Shown here: positions 1-5,843 of the stretch, one piece after another
Layout: each line of letters starts with the position of its first letter
How positions within the stretch are numbered: position 1 is the first letter of the stretch
DNA from: Clostridia bacterium
GTDB lineage: Bacteria > Bacillota_A > Clostridia > Oscillospirales > CAG-272
Assembly (NCBI GenBank): GCA_017395725.1
Contig: JAFQOB010000094.1
Coordinates: forward strand, 1 to 6,328
Length of the DNA stretch: 6,328 nucleotides
Direction of reading: 5' to 3'
Translations under genes and position numbers: made by a program
The notes under the pieces: generated by a model
The model's database searches: none
What the model saw: only the letters and a program-made list of their open reading frames with translations
What the model was told of the DNA's origin: nothing

Positions 1-738
1 GTGGAGAACGCCTGCGCCGAGAGCGGCTGCAACCTGGTCATGTGCCGAAATAACGACTTTAGTTGTTGTGGGGAGACCGAGTTCTTTTGCAAGAACGGGG
101 AGCATATCGCCGACAACGCTTCCACAGGGAACAGGAGTTGAGAAGAGGTCGGGAGAAAGACCTGCCGCATCAAGAATTTCTTTAGAAATGCAACGGTTTT
201 CAACGTCAAAAGTAAGTGAACGACAAGCGAGACTGTAGTTAATTTTTGCTTCGCCCGAGAGTTTGAATGCGATATAGTCGCCAATAAGCAAGAATTTCCA
301 AATATTTTCTCTTACTGCGGGGATATTTTCCATAGACCAAATAACCTTGGGAAGAGAATACATAGCATCGGGCTTATCGCAAGTAATTTGCATAATTTTA
401 TCTTTGCCGAGCTTTTCGATAAGGCGATCTGTTTCAGCAAGACCTCTCTTATCTGTATACATAATAATATCGGAAAGAGCGTTACCGTTCTTATCAACCG
501 GAACAAAAGATTCACCGAAAGAGGTGATGGAAATAGCGCCAACCTCGTCAGCTTTAATGTTTGCGGCACAACCCTTAATAACTTCAAGAACAGAAGCAAA
601 CATTTCATTGGGGTTCATATCAGCCTGACCCGCACGTGTTGTGTACTCCTTATAGCATTTGTAGAGGAACTTACCATCTTCGGAAAAGGCAACGCATTTA
701 CAACCGCTGCTTCCGACGTCGAGACCTAAAAATATCAT
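1..738 (-). CDS. FGGY-family carbohydrate kinase, N-terminal part (3' end beyond window)
   Basis: This would be a cytoplasmic kinase that phosphorylates a sugar or polyol with ATP. The reading frame is open from ATG at 738 to the window edge, giving 246 codons, about half of the usual ~500-residue family length. Visible signatures are the N-terminal phosphate-binding strand DVGSSGCKCVAF (residues 7-18), YTDKRG (94-99) at the place of the xylulokinase-type substrate motif, and SAHDQVAAALGAG (231-243). In the last, D234 aligns in position with the catalytic base Asp (about residue 233) of E. coli xylulokinase. The start is supported by TAGGAGA eight bases upstream (747-753, minus strand). It follows the membrane protein gene on the same strand but has its own promoter. 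The HDQ form of the catalytic motif and the lack of a sugar transporter or isomerase nearby leave the substrate open: xylulose, another pentulose or a polyol are all possible. The family call is firm and the substrate is not known. Confidence 0.93.
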   Translation of the reverse strand, partial: MIFLGLDVGSSGCKCVAFSEDGKFLYKCYKEYTTRAGQADMNPNEMFASVLEVIKGCAANIKADEVGAISITSFGESFVPVDKNGNALSDIIMYTDKRGLAETDRLIEKLGKDKIMQITCDKPDAMYSLPKVIWSMENIPAVRENIWKFLLIGDYIAFKLSGEAKINYSLACRSLTFDVENRCISKEILDAAGLSPDLFSTPVPCGSVVGDMLPVLAKELGLPTTTKVVISAHDQVAAALGAGVLH

Positions 739-778
739 AAAAAGATTCTCCTAAAAAAATAAAATAAAACTTAATAAT

Positions 779-807
779 ACAATTATAATATGGATTAGAA
801 TAATTGT
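779..807. promoter_or_regulatory. 8-bp perfect inverted repeat over the kinase promoter (candidate operator)
   Basis: ACAATTAT (779-786) and ATAATTGT (800-807) are perfect reverse complements separated by 13 bases. The arms are 21 bp apart start to start, about two helical turns, so both would lie on one face of the DNA. One arm overlaps the -35 box and the other the -10 box of the kinase promoter, the layout expected for a dimeric repressor that occludes RNA polymerase. The region is AT-rich, so coincidence is a real alternative. The symmetry may also have been partly forced by the promoter boxes. No regulator can be assigned. Confidence 0.4.
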
Positions 808-810
808 CAA
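782..810 (-). promoter_or_regulatory. Perfect consensus sigma-A promoter of the FGGY kinase gene
   Basis: On the minus strand TTGACA (805-810) is followed after exactly 17 bases by TATAAT (782-787), a full match to the consensus. Transcription would start near 775, giving a leader of about 36 bases that contains the TAGGAGA ribosome binding site at 747-753. The -35 box begins only 5 bases after the stop codon of the upstream membrane protein gene, so the kinase can be expressed independently of it. An 8-bp inverted repeat overlaps both boxes and may be a repressor site. Confidence 0.88.
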
Positions 811-815
811 CTTTT

Positions 816-2987
816 TTACAGCCAAAATTCAAACAATCGTTCAAAGGATAAAAATCCGGCTTCAAGATATCCCGTTTTATTAAGATAGTCGTACATAAGT
901 GCGCTGTTTATAAACAGCGAAACTAACGCTGAATAAACGAAAAATACAGTAATAAAACGGTTAGCGAAACTATTATTATTCAGCTTAAATTTAAAGAAGA
1001 GATAATAAATAACGATCATTCCGCCGAGAATCATCTGCCAAGCAAAGTCTGCGGCATATCTGACGCCGTAACCGCTTTCCCAAATTGAGAAGATGATAAC
1101 TAAGGGACAGATTATGCATACAGCGAGAACGAGAAGGGAGGGAATGAGACGTTTCTTTTTGTCGGCAGCCTTAAATGCAAAGGGGGATAGGAACAACGCC
1201 AGTGAAGGCAGCGCTTTGTAGAAAATACCGACGGCATTTCTGTTTGCGATAAAGTAATAACCATTTGCATCAAGGGTTGAAAAGTTTGAGAAAATAAAGG
1301 GGAATTCGGGCTTGATAACAGGCGAAGCAAACAAATAGTTCCAAAAGCCTATAGTTACGAAATCGGTATGGTATTCAGCCCTTGTAAAATCGTTTATAGT
1401 GAGCGAGTATTGTATACCGAAATCGAAGAAATTGCCGAAACGGGCGTAGTTGTATAACATTTGTATGCCGCCTATAACAACAAAACAGGACAATGCCGAG
1501 GCGAGATAGGCTACTGTTGATTTTGCAATGCTTTTGTTTGTTTCTTTTGCATAAGCTCTGTTTTTAAAGAAGCCTGCACCGATAAATAACAGTGCCGCGA
1601 TACAGTAGACTGCAAGTGTGGGGCGGCAAAGAACCGCACAAGAAAGGCAGAATGATGACAAAATCAGATGCCTTTTGAATATTCTTCCCCCGGAGATAAC
1701 GTTGGATTTAATAAGGAAATAGAATCCCGCGCAAGTAAAAGCAAATCCTGAACTTTGTGCAATTTCATAAAACAGCGGAGAAGCAAAGCAATACCAAACT
1801 GAGCTTGAGGTTTGCAGAACTATAAGGGAAGACAAAGCAATGGAAAGGGGAAGCTTCTTAAAGAATTTCTTTACAAATTCATAATAAAGAAGCGAAAGAA
1901 ACGTAATTCCTACCATACCGAAAAGCATTACGGCTTCGGGCGTGGGGAAATAGAATCCCGTAAGCAAATGGAAGGGCAAGAAAAGCAGAATAACAGGTGC
2001 TATGCCGTAATAAGAGTAGTATTTGCCGTTGTAAAGCAAATGGTCCCATTTATAGCTGATACCGGCTTGGCTTCTTGTTCCCCAGTCATAAGGATTTTCC
2101 ATAGCAAGTAATTCTTCCGAGGGTGTGTCAAGCAAAGAAACCTGACCTTTTTCGAAGGAATCGACAAGCTCCTTTGAAATTTGGTTTCCGCTTGTTTGTT
2201 TAAGCGAGTTAAAAGCGATTCCCGCGTTATTCATATTGTAAAGAACGGTTATGACAACTGCAATTATAAGAAATATTGTTGTAATAACAAGGACCGAATT
2301 TGCAAAAACAGACTGCGTTTCATCAATACCTTTTTGAAGAACTTTTGAATTAAGCAAAATGAAGGTACCGAAGATAATACCGAAAATGAGAATAAATCTA
2401 AATGAAGAAATATTAAGGGGAACGGCTTTATTAATTGTGATTGAATTTACGGAAAAATAATCACCGTTATCTGCCGAAAGGGTAATAATAAGGTCGCTGA
2501 CTTTTCCCGACATATTCATTATTACAGTGTTTGAAGAACTGTTATTTCTTATGATTGTACCGTTTGCCGTATTATATCTGTAGCTTGACGAATAAGTCTC
2601 ATCTTTTGCATCAATTTTAACGTTTACTTTATCGGTGGTATTAACCGAAATATATCCGTTTTCCATTTTTCGCGTTTCGTGAAGTGTGCAGTCAATAAAA
2701 ACCGTACCGATACGCTCATCAATTCCGTTAAAAGAGATTGCTGTTTTATTTATATTTTCAAGGCTCTCTGTTGAAATTGATGCATTATCAAAGGAAAGCT
2801 CTTTTTTATCATAGTCTCTGAAAAATAAATGAAAAGAGTGGAAATTACATACAAGTAATTCAATGGCAAGACAGATTATAAGCAGTATGATTCCAAACTT
2901 CTTTGTGTGTTTTTGAGAGGGGAGAAGCAAGAAAACACCCGAGAATATCAAGATTATTCCTATATTCAAAAGCAAAGTTAAATTCAT
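816..2987 (-). CDS. Polytopic membrane protein, GT-C / family-39-like glycosyltransferase candidate
   Basis: A 723-residue integral membrane protein with roughly 12-14 predicted helices. Two N-terminal helices (about 4-22 and 31-49) are followed by a hydrophilic, Ser/Thr/Asn-rich, probably beta-structured domain (about 50-195) that should face outward. Further helices follow from about 196 to 699. Motifs resemble a widespread bacterial family annotated as family-39-like glycosyltransferases: NPYD (298-301), YNGKYYSYYG (319-328) before a helix, CRPT (454-457), NYARFGN...FDFG (513-524) and GVRYAADF (641-648). Such proteins usually move a sugar from a polyprenyl-phosphate donor to an envelope acceptor, but a catalytic acidic pair could not be assigned by eye, so activity is inferred. 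The start is the first ATG in frame, with GGAG at 2999-3002 and an 11-base spacing, a little long. Its own promoter lies upstream. No terminator hairpin is visible after its stop. Membrane location is sure; the enzymatic call is moderate. Confidence 0.85.
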   Translation of the reverse strand: MNLTLLLNIGIILIFSGVFLLLPSQKHTKKFGIILLIICLAIELLVCNFHSFHLFFRDYDKKELSFDNASISTESLENINKTAISFNGIDERIGTVFIDCTLHETRKMENGYISVNTTDKVNVKIDAKDETYSSSYRYNTANGTIIRNNSSSNTVIMNMSGKVSDLIITLSADNGDYFSVNSITINKAVPLNISSFRFILIFGIIFGTFILLNSKVLQKGIDETQSVFANSVLVITTIFLIIAVVITVLYNMNNAGIAFNSLKQTSGNQISKELVDSFEKGQVSLLDTPSEELLAMENPYDWGTRSQAGISYKWDHLLYNGKYYSYYGIAPVILLFLPFHLLTGFYFPTPEAVMLFGMVGITFLSLLYYEFVKKFFKKLPLSIALSSLIVLQTSSSVWYCFASPLFYEIAQSSGFAFTCAGFYFLIKSNVISGGRIFKRHLILSSFCLSCAVLCRPTLAVYCIAALLFIGAGFFKNRAYAKETNKSIAKSTVAYLASALSCFVVIGGIQMLYNYARFGNFFDFGIQYSLTINDFTRAEYHTDFVTIGFWNYLFASPVIKPEFPFIFSNFSTLDANGYYFIANRNAVGIFYKALPSLALFLSPFAFKAADKKKRLIPSLLVLAVCIICPLVIIFSIWESGYGVRYAADFAWQMILGGMIVIYYLFFKFKLNNNSFANRFITVFFVYSALVSLFINSALMYDYLNKTGYLEAGFLSFERLFEFWL

Positions 2988-3027
2988 TTATACATAAGCT
3001 CCGTTTCGTAAAAAAACTGTTTTCTTG

Positions 3028-3056
3028 ATTATACCACAAAGGGATAAAAATTACAA
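3028..3056 (-). promoter_or_regulatory. Extended -10 promoter of the membrane protein gene
   Basis: On the minus strand the sequence reads TGGTATAAT (3028-3036), a perfect extended -10 (TGn plus TATAAT at 3028-3033). A weak -35, TTGTAA (3051-3056, 4 of 6 consensus), lies 17 bases further upstream. The start point would be near 3021, leaving a leader of about 34 bases with GGAG at 2999-3002. The promoter is back to back with the gntR promoter and separated from its operator by about 50 bp, so direct repression of this gene by the GntR protein is not obvious. Confidence 0.72.
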
Positions 3057-3075
3057 CAACAAGAAAAAAATTACA
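3046..3075. repeat. Two direct copies of AAAAATTACA with a 20-bp period
   Basis: AAAAATTACA occurs at 3046-3055 and again at 3066-3075, exactly 20 bp apart (about two helical turns). It lies between the divergent promoters, and the first copy overlaps the weak -35 box of the membrane protein promoter. It could be a binding site for an activator acting from one DNA face, an A-tract UP-like element, or simple AT-rich coincidence. Confidence 0.35.
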
Positions 3076-3084
3076 GAAAAGGTA

Positions 3085-3113
3085 TTGACAAATAAAAAAC
3101 AATAGTGTACTAT
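3085..3113 (+). promoter_or_regulatory. Promoter of the gntR-ABC-lipoprotein operon
   Basis: TTGACA (3085-3090) is a perfect -35, followed after 17 bases by TACTAT (3108-3113), a good -10. Transcription should begin near 3120, giving a leader of about 48 bases that ends with AAAGGAGAG (3155-3163), seven bases before the gntR start codon. The -10 box lies inside the left arm of a palindrome, so repressor binding would block polymerase. Confidence 0.85.
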
Positions 3114-3135
3114 TGTGTTAGTACAGTAGTACACC
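3103..3135. promoter_or_regulatory. Palindromic operator, likely bound by the adjacent GntR/YtrA-like regulator
   Basis: Arms TAGTGTACTA (3103-3112) and TAGTACAGTA (3119-3128) are reverse complements at 9 of 10 positions, with a six-base centre (3113-3118). The inner GTACTA/TAGTAC core is perfect. A further half-site copy, TAGTACACC, lies at 3127-3135 and also matches the left arm at 8 of 9 positions. The palindrome covers the operon's -10 box and predicted start point. The AGTGTA-type half-site recalls the inverted repeat described for Bacillus subtilis YtrA (from memory, spacing not verified), which supports autoregulation by the gene product starting 41 bases downstream. Confidence 0.8.
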
Positions 3136-3168
3136 TTGCGGTGAGTGAGGTGTGAAAGGAGAGATTAA

Positions 3169-3528
3169 ATGGCATGGAACTTAGATAAGAACAGAGCTAT
3201 TTGTCCACAGCTCTGTGAATTGATGTGTGTAAAGATTGCCAAAGGGGAATATGGGCCTAATGAGAGAATTCCCTCGGTCAGAGAAATAGCCGTTGAGGCG
3301 GGGGTGAACCCCAATACCGTACAAAAGGCATTGACTACCTTAACCGAACAAGGGCTGATATATCCCATGCGTGGTTCGGGTATGTACGTAAACGATAATA
3401 TTGAACGCGCTATTAAACTTGTTGATGAATTGAAGAGGGCGAAGACTTTAGAGTTTTTCGAAGAAATGGAAAGTCTTGGACTAAGCGTAGAACAGGTACA
3501 GGCGTATATAAAGGAGTGGAAGCAATGA
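3169..3528 (+). CDS. GntR-family transcriptional regulator, YtrA subfamily
   Basis: This is a 119-residue cytoplasmic DNA-binding protein. The winged helix-turn-helix occupies about residues 8-75, with the diagnostic stretch PSVREIAVEAGVNPNTVQKA (35-54) and a wing ending in RGSGMYV (68-74). Only about 45 residues follow, two predicted helices (about 77-100 and 106-118). This short tail, lacking a ligand-binding domain, is the hallmark of the YtrA subfamily, whose members usually repress ABC transporter operons that they lead. It is first in such an operon and a matching palindrome overlaps its promoter, so it is probably an autorepressor. The start ATG has AAAGGAGAG seven bases upstream. Its stop overlaps the next start in ATGA. 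C12, C16 and C20 fall four residues apart in the first helix, a possible thiol or metal feature. How it senses its signal is unknown. Confidence 0.95.
   Translation: MAWNLDKNRAICPQLCELMCVKIAKGEYGPNERIPSVREIAVEAGVNPNTVQKALTTLTEQGLIYPMRGSGMYVNDNIERAIKLVDELKRAKTLEFFEEMESLGLSVEQVQAYIKEWKQ
3511..3528 (+). promoter_or_regulatory. RBS and ATGA overlap that fix the start of the ABC ATPase gene
   Basis: AAGGAG at 3511-3516 lies eight bases before ATG at 3525. An in-frame GTG at 3516 overlaps this ribosome binding site and cannot be served by it, so ATG 3525 is the preferred start. The ATG shares bases with the gntR stop in ATGA (3525-3528), indicating translational coupling of regulator and ATPase. 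Confidence 0.85.
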
Positions 3529-4223
3529 GTGAACTTTTGAAATGTGTAAATTTAACGAAGATGTACGGCGGAGTTGTTGCACTTAGAAGCATAAACTTAA
3601 CCGTAGAAAGCGGAAAGATAATAGGATTATTGGGTCCTAACGGCTCGGGAAAAACGACGTTAATTAAGCTTATAAACGGACTTTTGACCCCCAATAACGG
3701 TGAAATATACGTAAACGGAAGCAAACCCGGTGTTGAGTCAAAGAAGGACGTTGCATATCTTCCCGACAATTCTTTTTTGAACAATTGGATGACGGTAAAA
3801 CAGATAGTAGATTATTTCTGTGATTTTTATGAAGATTTCAGACCGAACCTGGCTTATGAGCTTTTGGACAGACTTGGCATAACCCCCACAGTTAAGCTGA
3901 AGAATCTTTCAAAGGGTAACAAAGAAAAGGTGTCGCTTATTCTTGTTATGAGCAGAAATGCAAAGCTGTACGTTCTTGACGAACCCATAGCAGGTGTTGA
4001 CCCGGCTACAAGAGACTACATTATTTCGACTATTATAAATAACTATAATCCCGAAAGCTCGGTAATTATTTCAACCCACCTTATATCCGACATAGAACAG
4101 GTGCTTGATGAGGTTATATTTATAAATCACGGAAATATAGCTTTACAGAAATCGGTAGACGAGATAAGAGAGGAAAACAACATGAGTGTTGACGAATTGT
4201 TCAGGGAGGTATTCAAATGGTAA
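3525..4223 (+). CDS. ABC transporter ATP-binding protein (YtrB-like, ABC-2 exporter type)
   Basis: A 232-residue nucleotide-binding subunit that would power the adjacent permease at the inner face of the membrane. Motifs in order: Walker A GPNGSGKT (37-44), a Q-loop region VAYLPD (76-81) where the usual Gln is replaced, a degenerate signature LSKGNKEK (128-135) in place of LSGGQ, Walker B LYVLDEP (148-154), D-loop GVDP (157-160) and switch histidine H185 in STHL. The altered Q-loop and LSKGN signature are typical of the YtrB/BcrA-like exporter class rather than importers, and all residues needed for ATP hydrolysis are present. It is one domain, so it probably acts as a homodimer. It overlaps both the regulator gene (4 bases) and the permease gene (7 bases). 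Antimicrobial peptide or cell-wall-related export is a guess from family precedent only. Confidence 0.95.
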   Translation: MSELLKCVNLTKMYGGVVALRSINLTVESGKIIGLLGPNGSGKTTLIKLINGLLTPNNGEIYVNGSKPGVESKKDVAYLPDNSFLNNWMTVKQIVDYFCDFYEDFRPNLAYELLDRLGITPTVKLKNLSKGNKEKVSLILVMSRNAKLYVLDEPIAGVDPATRDYIISTIINNYNPESSVIISTHLISDIEQVLDEVIFINHGNIALQKSVDEIREENNMSVDELFREVFKW

Positions 4224-5038
4224 AGAAGCTTTTTAAACATGAATTTATTGCATATATGAGAGCGCTTTTGCCTATGCATCTTATTATGCTTGGCGTAGCC
4301 GCATTAACACGTTTTGTATATTTCTTTGAAAATGAATCTACGTCTTTTATGATAGTTGGCAGATCGTCAATTATAGCCCTTGTTATATCTTGCGTAGTAT
4401 GTTTAGTACTTTCTTACGTAAACGTTATAACGCGTTTTTACAAAAATATGTTTACCCACGAAGGCTATCTGTCATTTACGCTTCCTGTAACTAATGCTCA
4501 GCATATATGGGTTAAGGTGACGACCGGTGTAGCGGTACTTATAGCAAGTTTTATTGCTATTGTGTTGGCTGTTTGTATAGCGACAGCCGGTGAATTTACG
4601 GTTGAATTGTTTAAAGCTGGATTCTGGATTTTAGGAAGAGGCGAAGAACAGATCGGCTGGCAGTTCTGGCTTTATATGATTGAAGCTATTATTACGGTTG
4701 TAGCTGCAATGTTTACGTCAATATTATTGTTTTATTCATGTATTACAATCGGTCAGCTTTCGAACAAAAACCGCGTTATGCTTGCTATAGGAGTATATTT
4801 TATCTATTACTTCATAACACAGGTGATAGGCACTGTATTTATTGTTTTTATGAGTGTAGTTAGCTATCAGAACTGGTTTATTAATATAATGGATAAGTTA
4901 GGACTGTTTGTGGAAAGTCACCCTTACGTTAGCGGACATTTGTTCTTCTTAATAATGTTTGTGGGTGTAGCAATTATGGGCTTAATATATTTCCTGATAA
5001 CCCATACTATAATGAAAAAGAAACTTAACCTCGAATAA
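4217..5038 (+). CDS. ABC-2-type permease subunit, six transmembrane helices
   Basis: A 273-residue membrane protein and the expected partner of the ATPase encoded just upstream. Hydrophobic segments lie at about 19-37, 50-71, 97-122, 150-179, 187-215 and 241-263, the six-helix plan of ABC-2 exporters. The short N-terminal tail is basic (MVKKLFKHEF) and the C-terminus ends in KKK, suggesting both ends are cytoplasmic. The conserved-looking loop RFYKNMFTHEGYLSFTLPV (73-91) between helices 2 and 3 resembles a stretch I associate with clostridial permeases of GntR/YtrA-led operons. GGGAGG at 4204-4209 lies seven bases before the ATG, and the start overlaps the ATPase stop by 7 bases, so the two are translationally coupled and should be made in equal amounts. 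Only one permease gene is present, so a homodimer is likely. The substrate is unknown. Confidence 0.9.
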   Translation: MVKKLFKHEFIAYMRALLPMHLIMLGVAALTRFVYFFENESTSFMIVGRSSIIALVISCVVCLVLSYVNVITRFYKNMFTHEGYLSFTLPVTNAQHIWVKVTTGVAVLIASFIAIVLAVCIATAGEFTVELFKAGFWILGRGEEQIGWQFWLYMIEAIITVVAAMFTSILLFYSCITIGQLSNKNRVMLAIGVYFIYYFITQVIGTVFIVFMSVVSYQNWFINIMDKLGLFVESHPYVSGHLFFLIMFVGVAIMGLIYFLITHTIMKKKLNLE

Positions 5039-5049
5039 GGAGGTATTAT

Positions 5050-5826
5050 ATGAAAAAAATTATAAAAAAATTTTTGCTTGTATGTATTGTTGCTTTAGCA
5101 TTAACTGCACTGTGTTCATGCGACCTTATTGATGAATTAAAAGAACAAAGAATTGACTATATTGATGTGGAAAATCAAGTTTTGGAATTCAATGGAAAGC
5201 AATATAAGGTTCTGTCGAATACTTATGAAAGAAATATTGCTTTTGACGAATCAAAGCACTGCTATGTTGCAGAAAAGGAAATTCCGTTGCTTTTGATACA
5301 GGACTTTGGAAGATCTGCTTATTATGCAGCAGATAAAGATCTGATTCGCATGGGCGATACGTATTATTGTACTTTAGATAAGTATGAGCACTATGCAGAT
5401 ATATTAAAAAACGGAAAGCTTGACCGTTACAGAAGCTATAAATATGTTGTTGACGAAAAAAAACAGCAGGTATTTACCGAGTATTATGTTCTTGATGAAA
5501 AGACTACCGGGGTTATAAAAAACACGCTTAATAACGTTGTCGGCAAGGAAGTAAAAGACTTTGACTATGCCGGTGTTGAGTTTTTGCATCTTGATGCTTG
5601 TGATAGTGAAAATTTTCTTGTTGAGTATGACGGTATACAGTTATATAAAGACGGTGTGAATAATAAATACGGAATACGAGTGTTTGTAGATGAATCAGAC
5701 GTAATCAAAGAGTTTAGTGAAGGAGATTCAGAGGTTATATCCAAGCTTTTTGCAATGGCAGATTTTGATACAGCTTATGCGAAAGCATACGGTAAACCTT
5801 TTGCTTCAACCGAGGAATATTATTGA
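5050..5826 (+). CDS. Putative lipoprotein of unrecognised family (first of a tandem pair)
   Basis: A 258-residue protein with a lipoprotein signal peptide: basic MKKIIKK, a hydrophobic core (about 8-21) and a cysteine pair in LCSCD, with C24 the better lipidation site since Ser precedes it. It should be anchored on the outer face of the membrane. The mature part is acidic, Tyr-rich and without further helices. I recognise no domain. Visible blocks are EFNGKQYKVL (46-55), VAEKEIPLLL (73-82) and YYAADKDLIR (91-100). All have counterparts in the next gene, so the two arose by duplication. AAGGAGGT (5037-5044) overlaps the permease stop and lies five bases before the ATG, placing it firmly in the exporter operon. 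Plausible roles are a substrate-binding or shielding partner of the exporter, or an envelope stress lipoprotein. Function is unassigned. Confidence 0.85.
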   Translation: MKKIIKKFLLVCIVALALTALCSCDLIDELKEQRIDYIDVENQVLEFNGKQYKVLSNTYERNIAFDESKHCYVAEKEIPLLLIQDFGRSAYYAADKDLIRMGDTYYCTLDKYEHYADILKNGKLDRYRSYKYVVDEKKQQVFTEYYVLDEKTTGVIKNTLNNVVGKEVKDFDYAGVEFLHLDACDSENFLVEYDGIQLYKDGVNNKYGIRVFVDESDVIKEFSEGDSEVISKLFAMADFDTAYAKAYGKPFASTEEYY

Positions 5827-5843
5827 AAAAAAAGAGGGGCAGT

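Noticed and set aside
312..729. Three overlapping open frames (312-608 minus, 347-628 plus, 388-729 plus)
   Set aside because: They are shadows of the FGGY kinase gene, whose correct frame carries family motifs, promoter and ribosome binding site.
785..790. TATTAT as an alternative -10 box for the kinase
   Set aside because: It gives a 14-base spacer, whereas the overlapping TATAAT at 782-787 gives the ideal 17.
2860..3102. 80-codon minus-strand frame covering the divergent intergenic region
   Set aside because: It runs through the promoters and into the membrane protein gene in another frame, with no supporting ribosome binding site or protein features.
3132..3143. Small hairpin CACC-TTGC-GGTG in the gntR leader
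   Set aside because: Only four base pairs and no U-tract follow; too weak to call a terminator or a riboswitch element.
3516..3524. Upstream in-frame GTG start for the ABC ATPase
   Set aside because: It overlaps the AAGGAG ribosome binding site that serves ATG 3525, and the extra three residues precede the normal family start.
3413..3784. 123-codon minus-strand open frame
   Set aside because: It is antisense to the end of gntR and the Walker A region of the ATPase, and has no recognisable protein features.
5827..5843. Possible terminator between the two lipoprotein genes
   Set aside because: The 17-base gap holds an A-run and a ribosome binding site but no inverted repeat, so read-through is expected.
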